Shown: piece after piece, positions 1-12,826 of the stretch
Position numbering within the stretch: position 1 is the stretch's first letter
Layout of the letters: every line of letters starts with the position of its first letter
Source: Tachypleus tridentatus
Taxonomy: Eukaryota; Arthropoda; Merostomata; Xiphosura; Limulidae
Direction of reading: 5' to 3'
DNA length: 64,000 nt
NCBI RefSeq assembly: GCF_004210375.1
Contig: NC_134830.1
Span: 64,396,326-64,460,325, forward strand
Notes under the pieces: model-generated
What the model saw: only the letters and a program-made list of their open reading frames with translations
Database searches by the model: none
Told to the model about the DNA's origin: nothing
Position numbers and translations under genes: made by a program

Positions 1-762
1 AATAACTCCTCGTGATGAATTCAAAGTAGCATGAGGGGTAACCTCAATAGGTACATCCCCAATTGCCTTTGAATTCAAGAGGAGTTCACTGTGTTGGGAT
101 GTGGATGTTTCAACCAATATGTCTCCAGATCGAAGCTTCTCTACTTACTTTGGAGAGCCAGCAAGTCCCTTCAGTCCTTTCTGAATAAAAAAGGGGGATA
201 TTTGGCCTAAAGGTTTCTCTGAAAGAGAATGTAGGATGAAAAAATGAGGTACAACTGGTAGTACAGATGTTGAAGATTGCTGATGAGAGTCTTCAAGACG
301 TGGTCATTTACCTATTGACTGTTTTTTCACTATTTTATTTAAATTTTTATTAGGACAATCCATAGAAAAAAAAAGAATTTTGGTACCCAGTGACCCCACC
401 CACCATGGAGCCCTATGAGGGGTTTCATGATCACTATACCCAAACACCATCATCAGACACAATGTCCACAACACATGTTGAGAACTTCCAACACTGGTAC
501 TTGGTTGACTCTAACCCAAGCGGACCAACCAATTGACCCAAGGGGGACCACCCAAAAGCTGTCCATCTACAGGAATTCAAGACCAAAGTGGTGTGTTAGG
601 GTTGGATCCCTCAACCACCAGGATCCTCTCCTCCCCTTCATGGGTCACCACACACAGCAAACAGGTGGGTGGATGTTTAGATCTCAGAGGAGGTAACCTG
701 AAAGAACAGAACCTTCCCTGGGAGGACCCCTCACCACATACAGGAATCCATAGTGAGGGATG
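1..762 (-). mobile_element. 5' end of a Jockey/I-like non-LTR retrotransposon, inverted, cut by window edge
   Basis: Read on the minus strand, this block aligns by eye with 49,680-50,480, the 5' UTR and first part of ORF1 of LINE copy 1. Shared landmarks include the start after CATCCC(T)CA, the GTGGTGAGGGG motif, a GGATCCTGGTGG block, and an ORF1 start at about 372 beginning [12 protein letters not shown]. The insert ends near 762, where similarity to copy 1 stops. The rest of the element lies left of base 1. ORF1 is closed early by a stop about 20 codons in, so this copy looks dead. The apparent small ORFs at 415-807 are shadows of this UTR. The family assignment rests on the better-preserved copies at 49.7-59.4 kb. 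Confidence 0.8.
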
Positions 763-3700
763 AAAAAATAGCCAATGTATAAAAACGACATTCATTTGAA
801 CACACAATTTAAAACATTTTCTGTTAGTGAATGTAGCAAAAGAAACAAGATTGTTAAAGGGGGAGGGGTGTATGGATCATAAAGTACAAAAACCAGGTGA
901 ATCAAAATTGAAAGATATTTTCAAGTTAGAAACTACAAATATAAAAGAAAGTGCACAAAAAAAAAGCTGTAAATAGTGTTTATATTTTCTCAAGCCATAA
1001 ATCTTTGACTCTGCTAAAATGGATAATACTGTAAAAGTGGACTCAAAAAATGTAACAAGATATTTTCAACAATTGCAATTTCTCTTTTGCAGTTGAAAAT
1101 TCTTATATGAATTTGAAATTCCACCTAAAGAGGGACACTACATTTGGAAGTGCTCTATTGGTTGAAAATATAGGAACATATTCTAAGATGTGGTTAAAAC
1201 TATTGTTGGTTTTGTAACACCTTTACAAAGGGGGTCCTAATGACCAAACAACACCATTACCCAGTTCTTATATTTTAATGTCTCAATACATTTGGTAGTA
1301 CACTGTAAACATACTACAAAGAACCATATAATTTGATATTTCCCATTTGTAAAAGGTTTCAGATTATAGCAGCATGTAATGAAGAAAAAATTAAACCTAA
1401 ATCACTCTCTAAACTGGTGCTATGACCTTTGATGTAGTTAATTTAAAATGAAAAGTATATTCTTAACAATAAAACTGAATATTGCTTTGTGGAATAGTGA
1501 GCAGTGTTTCAAATGTACAATGGTTTGGGAAAGAAATTACTCAAACAAAACACAATGTGGGTTATTAAAAGTTTTATTTTCCATTTGCAGATTACTACTT
1601 AATATGATCTACACAGTAAGTATTTGTTTTCTAGAAATAGCAACAAAGAAAAAAGGTAACAATCTGAATTTCAATCAGCATTTTTCTACTAAATCATAAA
1701 ATATTTATTTCTTCAAATTCCTATACACACCATGTAAAACATCACTGCTAAGAAAAACGTTTTATCCATAAAATCAGACAACTTAAATATCAAGTATTCA
1801 AAAGATAGTTTTGTTATGCTAAAAGTAGTATGAAAAAAAATAACTTCATGAAAATATAAAACCTTAAAAAATAATGTGGAGAGCCTTTGCTCCTTCCTAA
1901 AAGAATGAAAAACCTTCACTAAAGCATTGAGGGAAAAACTAACAAAAATTGTATAATTTTGTAAATAGAAAGAAACTATATCCCTGCAGTAACAAAAACA
2001 TGTAGAAAATTAATTAATAAATATATATTACTACACAGACAGCAAAGCACATTTTTCTGAATAGAGAGAAAAATATAAATGCTACTTTTTGGTTTTATAT
2101 TTTTTACTTTGGAAAAGGTGAAAAGTTTAATTTACTTGAAGAATGTTTAACAATACATACATCATTTTTTACCAAAGTTAAAAATAGTAATTACACAAAG
2201 TTGATAAAGTAATGGTATTCAGTTTACACACTGACACATCCATTAATATCCTAAGTGTAATAATTCACAAATGTTTTATCAGTATCAGTAATACTTTCAT
2301 AACCTACATAAGAGTATCTTGCACAGAGGTAACTTTTCCTGAAGATATGAATTGTTATACCTCTTCAAAAGATAAAGGATTGATACTTCACCTAAAGATA
2401 GCAAAATCATAATGTTCAGAATATTAAACATTTTAATTAAAGAAGGAATGTTGTAGTACAATTATTGAATGTCCACAAAAATATATAATTCCTTTAATAT
2501 AAATATCACTTAACAGAATCTTCTCTTCCAATCACATTTTATTACGTTTTTCAAATTGTGAAGAATTGTAGGTTTGAATGGCAATCATTTCTTAACCTTT
2601 CAATTTGTTGATATTTTTCACAACTTTTCTCGTAACTTTTATTAAACTAACAATATGCAGTGCTATTTTGCCATTAGCATTAATTTCCAAGTAAGAATTT
2701 TCCAAACTCAGATTACTACTGCAGATTTAGAAGTAAAGCAAAGAACATTCATAAAAATGTACTACTGGCAAATATTAAAACGACGAGATTATGCCAAACA
2801 AATTACAGAAAATCTTGTGCATAAAAGGCTAAGAAGTTAAAAATATAAATATTTTCAACAAAACATATATACATACATACAAAATAACCTTTTCTTAGAA
2901 ATGCTAGATATAAAATTGAAAGGCCTAAATAAAAAAGGATATAAAAAACAAATGTAGATTAACAATAATGTTCTTAGAATAATGTTATTCAACTACAAAA
3001 AAAACTAATCACATCCTAAACTTGAAAATTTGAAAACAGAAAAGTAATTTTATTGGTCAGGAAGTTTCAAGTAAAAAAGAACATGTTTTTCTGCTCACCA
3101 AAGAAATAAGTTACAGAATAAAAGCATGTGATCACATCACAAACAAAACCAATAAAGGATTCTAGACTAGTATTAATTTATCAAAATTAGCAAATTATGC
3201 TTTAATAAAACAAAAACGTGTACATTAGATAATTTGATCAGATACACAATATAGCTACACTGAAGTATCCAAGCAAGGGAATACAAATAATCCAGATTAA
3301 CACAATAACTAATACATGAATATCATATTTTATATAAAATAAATAGTGCCAATAATTTAACCTAAGTCCTCTTTCTTGAAAGAACTGAATATTTTTTAAA
3401 TTAATGACCATGTAACTTACATTTACAAATTCTTCAGTTCAAAATTTTGTTTTTCTAAAACGAATCAGTTTTGATGGCACAGACAGATTACACATGCATA
3501 CAAATATGGTGAAATGCTTAATTTTTGCACATTTCATTAAACATGTTGCATTCAAACATAAATCAAAGCAACATTTATGATTATATAAAAATCTAAGTCA
3601 TACAAGACTTGGACTGTTGCTGTACATTTTTCTGAAAATAACACTTCACAAATCATTTATTATAACCAATCGCAATTGCTCACACATTTTATGAAACACT

Positions 3701-6700
3701 AAAAACTCTTACAGGAAAAATATATGAAGCATTTTTAGATAATAATTTTTAAACTTTAAAACCTAAATCCAGAAATGGTTTTTGATTACAATGAGCAACA
3801 ATAATTAATTTTACCATGTTACAATCTTAAAATTCCAATTACTTAAAAAAAAAATGTGTCATAGGTTTTAAATTGACTGTCACCTACCTATTTTGCATAT
3901 TACACACCTAATAAGAGTTCATTATGTTTTTTGTTGTTTTTTTTCAACAGACCACTTCACAGCTTAAATATTAAAATAATACCTTCCTCAGATTCTAAAA
4001 TATAAGGAGTAACTGTTTACCATTCATCAAAAACTAACACATGCACACAAAAAGGAACATTCCCCCTTTCTTCATCTGCTATATTTACAATATTCTCATG
4101 AGTTTTCCATATTTTAAACTTGGGCATGTTTTATTGGCATTTAATGTTACTCTTTCCTTTTATGTTACTTTTTTTTAATTAAGATTACCTGTTATTTCAT
4201 GTTTACTAATGATACTTTTAATAATATTTATGCTTCATTGATACACCTATCCAGGTCTATATTTTTTTTAATATTAGTCCTAACCAAGTTTTACTGTTTT
4301 TTTCTAATGCCATGCTTGTGGTTTTGGCAAATTAAAACTTCTAATAATGACAGAACTATTTGTTGCTTTTGCTTATCAATGTTAGTGAATGATTATATAT
4401 ACAGAAGTATAAATCATCCATTCCAAATTAAATATACACACAGGTCTACATTTTCCTATGTTTTGTCCAAGTAATATTTACAAATACCAGTAAATTAGTT
4501 ACATTACAAGTGTTCAGAAAGCAATGTCTTATCTGCCCTAAGGTTACAAAGTTACAGAAATTACTTCTGCAGTATTCACTTGCTTTAAAACATTCTCACT
4601 CGTTTTCTAAACAATCTCCATATAGATTTACAAATCTATTCTTTAAAAATTAAAGGAAAATTAAACCTACTTTCAAATTTACTTATTTGATGAATTTTAA
4701 ATGTAGAATAATAAAGCTTAAGAGACAACTTCAATGTGTATCTGTGTGATAACTAAAACTGTTTTCAAGTTTAACACTAACAAACAAACAAGGTTTTGCC
4801 ACATAAAAACCAAAAATTACAAAATAGCTTAGTAAATGTACTTTGGCATCCAAGGGTGCTGGTTTAGAGTAAAGTAACATTTCAATTTATTGATTTCCAA
4901 TTCAAAACCTTGATCCTAAACTAAAATCCTTACTAAATCAAAGTTAAGAAAAATCAAACAATACCAATGTCATTGACAAGTTAATGTGTGATAACTGCTC
5001 AGAATTCTGCATAAGAGAAACCGCAAGTGGAAACTACATTTACTGAACATAATATCTTTTAATGTTTACAACCACTACAGATTAAAAAAACATAGTACAT
5101 TTATTAAAAAACACTATCTTCAAACAAAGAACCAAAATAAAATCAAAGACGACACGTAATAACAACACAACTCTATGTAAACCAGCAACATGAGAAGCTA
5201 AGTTACCTTTAACTAACCTCTTAGACAATCTCTAGTCATGTCTGACCCCTTTGTTATTGTATCTTGGTAGACACAAGTATCTAATAAAGACAAGAAACAT
5301 ATCAAAACATGGTACTTTTATTATTGTGTTAAGCTTGTAAATAGTTTCTTTCATTACATGTCAAGCTGTCTCTAAAGTTAATTAATCTCCAAGTGGTTTT
5401 CCTCATCATCAAATTTGAATACAATGTAAAATGTTGCTTTACCTGCAATACTATAACTTTTCACTAAAGAGACTAATATTAATTTTGACTTCAAGGCTTC
5501 AATATCAGTGCATTTGTCAAAAAATAAGTTAACAACAATAATACAGGAAAAATTATAACGTGCGCATTACATGTACATATATAAATGTAAATATATATTC
5601 TGAATATATGATGCTTTTCTGTTTAGTATGAAACATTTCCATTCAATACTAATGTTCATTACCATAATGACCCTCAAACAGAACTACTTTAAACAAAGGA
5701 TATCTATTGAGCCACATCTTGAAATTTCTTCTCCATCTAAACATATGATAATAAATGCTGGTATAACAAAAATATTTATTCTAGCAGTTCTACTTGTTAT
5801 GCATACAAGGATAATGCTGGTAGACTAAAATAAATCCAGCATTTAAAGTTAGTCATATATATATATATGTGTGTGTGTGAATTAGCACAGCATTATGGTA
5901 ATTAGGACACACACACATATGTATATGCGTAGTAGTGTATCACAAATGAAGAGGAAAGTATTAACATCACACCCCATAGATTGAAAATGTTTGTTTGCTT
6001 TTGAATGAATATATTAGTGATGTAACAGAAAATAGCTTAATTCAGAAATGATTTAAGTTTAAAATTAAATCAATGCTTTTATTTTTGTGATAAATTTTAT
6101 GCTCCAAGTTAAGTGATTCAACATGTCTTTCAAGTAGGCTTATAACACAAACACTCACTACACTTAGAAGGTTTCAAGGCACCACCACCTCACTCACAGC
6201 CCCCTTGCATCTCCATGACTAAAATCATAATGGACAGACAGTAATTGAATTATTCTACCTGGGTAGATGTAATCTTTTGTTACAACTCTTACTATTTTAA
6301 AAAATCAAGCATGATGTGGCATGACATGCAAAACCTTTTATACAGGTTTAATTTACATGAATGGTTAAGTTGAAATAAATCGACAATGCCTGCCAAATTT
6401 ATATATAAGTTGTACATCAACTCCATTTTTGTTTATATACATATGTAACCTAATTTCCATAAAGCTATGCTAATTCATGCACTTCAGTGCAGCTGATGAA
6501 AGTTATGACAAATCTAAATACTTAATTAATATACACTTCATAAAATGACACCATAGTTGTTAAAATCAAAACATTACGTGGATAAACAATATTCATACTT
6601 GTGACATATATATATAAAAACGTTTCTTTTATACTCAAATGTGTGGTTAAAAACAGATGGGTTATAAGTGAGTTACGATCCAGGACAACTGCACACGCTC

Positions 6701-8839
6701 CCAGGACAAAATAGAACAACATTCACCTGTAAACTGTTAACATTCATAAGATTATAACTATTGTCATACACACATGCATTAGGTGCTAGAAGGAGGCTCA
6801 GGAGAAATAAGACTTGGTAATATATTATCTGGAGAAAGGTTAGGAGAATGTTTCCAGTAAAACCAAGAATGAAAAGGTGATGATAAAAATGTTTTGTGAA
6901 AGACATTCAAAAGGAGCATACTAAATAAACAAGGTATGTGTAAGTGAAAAAATATTTTTTTTCATAATAAATTTGATGCAATGTCAATAAGACAGCCCCA
7001 CTTTGGAAACTCAAATATTTTTCACTGAACCATTTTATATATATAGTTTTATAACTAAAAGTTAAAATATTCTGTGTAAAGCACGACTGTTATATTTGAT
7101 CTTCTGCTGAACAGGCAAAAAGAAAATCATTTTCTGCAGTGAAGTTCCACATGATTGTATTTTTAGGTTAACTTAAGCCTAAGAGTAAAGAAACCCAGTG
7201 TATCAACACTTCTCAAATACCCAATGTGTCATTTTTCTATCAAGTCAACATAAATAAAGCCAATGTAAATTGTGTTGTCAATTGCTATTGATATGGTGTA
7301 ATATATATAAAAAAAGGCTGTTTACAAAATATATAATTATGTGCAAGTTAAAACAGCTTAATAGAGGGGAGATGTAATGTGTTGCATTAATATAAGCCAT
7401 AAATTTACACAGTATCACAGTGTGACAAATAAGCTCACAATAACATAACAGGAATAAATAACAACACTGCTTATCTGGTTAAGCTTTAGACTTTCAGAGT
7501 ATGTAACATGTAGAGGTTAAAAAAAAATCATGTTTCTTGAGTTTACCCTACAATTTGTTCTTAACTGGATGGTAGCAACTGATACAACTTTAGCTTCAAA
7601 TGAATGTTATACATGTAGCAAGTATTGTTTATGTATACAAAATTTACATATAAATCCTTGATCCCTTTATTACACCATTCTCAAATGACACTGAACTAAT
7701 AAGATCCTTGTTCTAAAGTTATTACTACAAACCAAATGTCACTGGGTAACTTTTTTTTGAGTAACAATATTTAAAAAATATACAGATATTTTAGAAAAGG
7801 AAATAACTGATGATAGTCAAAAGAACAGGTTTTATGTATTGACACTTAAACTACTACATTGTTATTTGATTTACTGATTTTCATATACCAATCACAGAAT
7901 ACTTAAAAAGCATGCTGTTGATAATTTACCCAAATATAAATATTAATGTACTACTTCTGATGGTATTAAGTAAACTTTAAAAAAATTATGATGCATCAGA
8001 AGTGAACTTGAGGATTTTTTTGGCTGACTAACATGTTAAATAGACATGTATTATGGAGAAATATAACTGATTTGACAATCAGATCTAAGTGTTGTTTACT
8101 ATTCCATATATTTTTATAAACTGATAGTGCTACAGATGTTATTGTAAATATTCTGCTTTCTACAATTATACTTTCTAACTCCTGTCTCACTTAATCAGTC
8201 GTTTACCAGGGAATATTGTTATTCCACCTGAAACCTCACAAAGCTTCTTATAGTTCCCCTACAACACAAAAAAAATATTTTATGTGACATTGAGAAGAAG
8301 TGAAGTTCAAATACACCTAACAGTTAAAGAAGTCATAGCCCTGAGCACATGTACTTGAACACACTAATTACCAATGAATTTAGCCTCTACTTATAACCTT
8401 CATTATCATAACTGAGAGAAAAAACAGAAACAGACTCAAAATTTAGTAACTTTGTTGTTTTCAAATGAGCAGATAAGGAAAAAACTTGGAATTAGACATT
8501 TAGTCATTGCTCAGAATTTTACTGTATATTTCAAGATTGACTGCAGCAAAGGAAACAAGATAAAATTATAACAGCCATATATTTAAACAGCCTTGAAATC
8601 TCCACTTAATTTACAAAACAGTAATACTCATATACACTTAAACAGCTCTAAAGCCATTTTTTCATCAGTTCATTCTGGTGATCCTTCAGATGATTTCTTA
8701 GTCCAGTCCTTATGCTTTTCAACTGTACAATCAAGATTTCATACCACACATTATAATGTTAAAATATATTATTACATAAAGCATGACAACAATAGAGAAT
8801 AAAACTGAAACTAACACTGAGAGCTCATTAACATACTAT
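763..8839. other. AT-rich non-coding stretch, no gene recognised
   Basis: Only short chance ORFs (60-96 codons) of low complexity were found, none with a recognisable motif or clear splice context. There is a dinucleotide microsatellite at 5,855-5,879. It lies downstream of the CCSER-like gene and could hold its 3' UTR or intergenic DNA. I could not place a poly(A) site. Confidence 0.5.
5855..5879. repeat. (AT)n(GT)n microsatellite
   Basis: A run of AT dinucleotides passes directly into a GT run. Confidence 0.85.
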
Positions 8840-8903
8840 TCACTGGTTGATGTCTTCTGACTCTTGCAGTCTTCCATTTCTCATCTTTTTTCTTCTGAAT
8901 ATC
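8840..8903 (-). CDS. Candidate terminal coding exon of the CCSER-like gene
   Basis: On the minus strand a good acceptor (pyrimidine-rich tract ending TTGACAG) precedes GATATTCAGAAG. If joined to the phase-2 end of the 12,756-12,826 exon, it reads about 20 basic and polar residues (IFRRKKMRNGR..., ending DINQ) and stops at TGA 8,840-8,842. Another frame is also open for 30 codons (DIQKKKDEKWKTARVRRHQP...), so the frame is uncertain. No homology was recognised. The exon between it and the confirmed ones is itself in an uncertain frame, so this is a weak candidate. Confidence 0.25.
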
Positions 8904-11900
8904 CTGTCAATGGAAAATCTAATAAGAAAATATTTGAACTTTTATTCAACATACAGAGAACTGTTTCACCATTATCAGGAGTTGAAAATTAAGACAAGAG
9001 AAGAAAACGTGCACATAATCATAAAACATTACCACTATTAGTCTAAACAAATAAAAAAAGGTTATGAGCAGTTTCATAAGTATATGGCTATTTACCTTGT
9101 TGATTTTTGTTACATAAAAATTAAAATATATTGTAAAGACATGTTGGAACTGGAAATGATGACAAAAGCACATCTTACAGAGTTCATTATCTACAATGTT
9201 TTTAATATACAAATTAGACACTATCTTCTTATACATGATACAATAGGTAGATTATAAAGTAAGCTTAGTGAAAAACAATCACATATTAAATGATTATTAC
9301 CACAGGCTTCCTTTGTACTTGAGAAGAAATCTTCATTTTAATACTAACAAAAAAAAAGAAAGAAAATAATGCAGATGAATGAATACAGCAGCATTTATTA
9401 TACTTAAGAATAGAATTACGATCAACAGAAAGTATAACAGTAGTTTACATTAGTTATACCACATTTCATTTCAGATTAACTTTAAAGTATCAAAACGTAT
9501 CCCATTTCTGTAAAGAAATAAGATTTCCCTGCATATTTAAATGGAATATTTAAAAATGTACAAAATACTGGGATACTGTAAGGTTCAATTTAGGACTGTG
9601 AGTCTGTTTGAGTCATTAATGAATTTAAAACATTTTTAAGTAACTAATTTTTTTTTAATTCATGAGTTATATTTTTATTATTTTTAACTTTCCAAATGAA
9701 ATTGGTAAAAACAACATATTGAGTATTTTTTTTTAGTTTATTTGAGTGCAGTATGAGTTATTACCATGATCTGACTTCTTTTTTGTAATTAAAAAGCCAG
9801 AGGGCATAAAGGGGCACAAGTTCCTCAATTTTGAGTTCATTTGTATATTTGAAAAAATATAAAAATACTGACACTAACAGATTTATTTATTTGATTTTAC
9901 AAACAATTATAAAATATAATTTCATACTCTGAGAAATTTCTTAGTCCAAGTTGATCATGTGAAATTAAAAAAAAAAAAAAAAATCTGTGTAAGGTAACAA
10001 AGCTTCACTAGCACCAAATGACAGTTAATATAGTTTTATTGTCTCCTATTTTTATTTTTTTCATTAATTGCAAGATCTCCTCTCATTTTATACAGTTCAA
10101 TGTAGTTTTTGTCAGAAGGTACTATTAGGAAATTCTATTACATTACTACCTTCATTAGACCTTTTAACATCATAATGCTTAACTTGTATAGATTCTATTT
10201 TATACAAATAACGAACGATAATTACAAATTCCTACCTTCATAATCCGGAAACTGGTAGCATAAATTTCATATACAAAAACATCAAATTATAGTAAATATA
10301 TAACACAAGTAGAAACTATGAATAATTAGATAAAATGATGTTTCTGATAAGAGATATATTCACTACTATATATCTTTGGAAATGACAAATTTACATAAAA
10401 GGTTATAAATATATTGACATTTACAGGTAATTAACAATTAACTTAAATTCAAGAATATAAAAAAAATATCTGTGTGTGTCTATAAGGAAATTAATTTTGA
10501 ACTTAACACTTCTGGGCTGGAGGGGTGTCACTGATTTACCTAAATTTTTCCTTTCACACAATAAAAACACTTAATCAAATTCAGTAAACCTTTGCAAAAA
10601 TTTGCTGAATAGTACCAAGTTTCTACTTTAAAAATGTATATGATTTAGTACTTTTTAGGTTGTGAAATTTCCAAATTTTTGTTGCAAAATGTTTTGACAA
10701 AAACACCAGGAATACTCCCTTTCAGTTTAGTTTCATTTTCTTAAGAAAGTTCTATTTTACATATCCAGTCACTTTCAACTTGGTTGACATTCACTAACAT
10801 TTATTTTCATATCTTATTTTGTCGTTTAATTGTTCCCACTGCTGGCTGTGAATCACAAACAGACCAAGATTTTTTGGTGAAGTAGGTTCTCATTTTTAAA
10901 ATTGTATTATCATTACCTTTGTCAAGCTAGCTCCTGTGATATTTACTAACATCATCCTTGACCAAGATCAATTTATATCTAAGAATTATAGTGTGTTTTC
11001 AATAAATAGAAAACTCTTCCTTGTTCATTGTTTGAGTAGGATAACCTTAACAATAATATTTAATATATGAAGAAACGTTATAAAAATATTTTGCCATCAT
11101 TTACTGTGTGTTAAACCTAGTTAACCCAACGTCTTATCACATAAGAACATTCTGTAAATTTCAGATATAATTTAAACAAAAATATTTTCAGGAAAGAAAA
11201 CACTGTCTTAATATGTATCAAAACCCAATTTTCAACATCATAAGTTATCTAACTTGCCACTGAACCACTGGGAAGGAGGGGATTTTGGAGTTAAAAAAAT
11301 TAATTTTGAAAAAAAAAAATTTTTTTAATTTGTTATGCAGGTGTTCTCTCAACATTTGAAAGATGTTAACTGTCTAAAAAGGATTAAACTGGCAACACTT
11401 CAATTTGTAACTTTAAGTACAATTGTTGGAAAAAATAATTATTTCAAGAATGTTTTTAAAGATCACTAGAAATTTTAAAAATTTGGTATCTTCTAAGTAA
11501 CTTTGTACTTTTTTATTCAAGAACCTGATTTTAATATGATTAATTGCTTGTTCAACTAATTCTGTAAACCTCCTAAAATTTAAATGTTTATTTACTTGTT
11601 TGTACCATAACAAAATAAGGGTGATTCTTCTTTAATTAATCTTGTTCCCTAAAAAACATGAGTTCAAAAGAGGCAGTCATCACATATAAATTTGTAATTT
11701 AACTAACCGTCCACTCTAAGCTCTAGATATGTACTGATATCTGAACTAAACTTTTAATATAATAGGTAGCTGACACAACTAATTGAGAATATTTTAACTG
11801 GTGAAAGATTTTCCAAAAGTTCAACAGAGCTTGAAGATTGAATTTTTCTTTTCTTTTAAATGTAAAATTAAAAAAAATACAATAAATTTAATTTAGATAC

Positions 11901-12755
11901 TAGAGCTAAAGCATGGGCTCTACTCTCTCCAACAATGTAGTCTCATTTCAGTTTGTTTATTATGCACAGTCTAGGTAGAATTGTGCTAGCTCTAATTCTG
12001 AACAATCTACAACAAGGAGGCTATTAGTGAGCATCAACCATTTTTATGTTTGATTATTTATATTAATGAATATCAGTGATTATAATATATTTATATTAAA
12101 ATATTATTAGAAAGCGTGTGTAAAGACTAAAAGAATAAATTTCTTAAGCAGCACGTTTTCATTTTTATTCTTCCTGATGCAACTCTTAAATGTCTTTTTC
12201 AAAGGATTTTGTTTGTAATCTCACTCACACATATCAGCATTTGTGAAGTACAACAATGATTAGTAGTAGTTTCTTAACATTTGCACCTTACTCAGATCTC
12301 TGACACACAAAATTAATTTGGCATTGCTGAAGCATAATGCAGTACTTTGGTGACAGTCACTACAATCACTTAACATGGGTATTTCCAAATATCTACATTG
12401 CCCTTAGAATAATATAATATAATCCTAGTTACTGTTACAGCAAAAGAGAGAAAGAGAAACTTTTCAAAGCTAAAACTAATTAAAAACTTATATTCTACCA
12501 CGTCTTTGAAAAGACTGGTATGAAAATGAATTTGCAATGAAACAGAATGACATACAATTAATAAACAATTTTTGCTGCTCCTAAAGTCAGAAAAAAATCT
12601 CCTTCATGTAGCCTACACAAATAGCCTATTTTGTACTGTTCTTTTACTCTTTAAAGAGCATATTTCTTTCCTTCCATGAGAAATCAGGGCTGGAAAAGTT
12701 TGCTTGCATTGCTCACAAATATTAATAAATTGACATTGTGTAAGAAATAACTTAC
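8904..12755. other. AT-rich non-coding stretch, probably intron or 3' flank of the CCSER-like gene
   Basis: No coding similarity or repeat family was recognised. A poly(A)/poly(T)-rich background is present, including an A run of about 19 bases near 9,966. Confidence 0.5.
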
Positions 12756-12826
12756 CTTACTAAGGTGGTAGAAGAAGAGTCATCGTAAGATCGTTCTGAA
12801 TTCTGACCACTTATCCATGACCTTAC
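12756..12826 (-). CDS. Probable 3' coding exon of the CCSER-like gene
   Basis: The exon is bounded on the minus strand by a TTTCCAG acceptor and a strong AG|GTAAGT donor. One frame reads VRSWISGQNSERSYDDSSST, serine-rich like the C-terminus of vertebrate CCSER2. That frame needs entry in phase 0, but the preceding exon (15,060-15,105) leaves in phase 1. In that phase the product is instead GKVMDKWSEFRTILR followed by a stop. If the donor is ignored, the serine-rich frame ends at TAA right after LVR. An intervening exon, a base error or alternative splicing would reconcile these. Confidence 0.5.

Noticed and set aside
415-807. Three overlapping ORFs of 76-93 codons
   Set aside because: They are shadows of an inverted LINE 5' UTR matching 49.7-50.1 kb.
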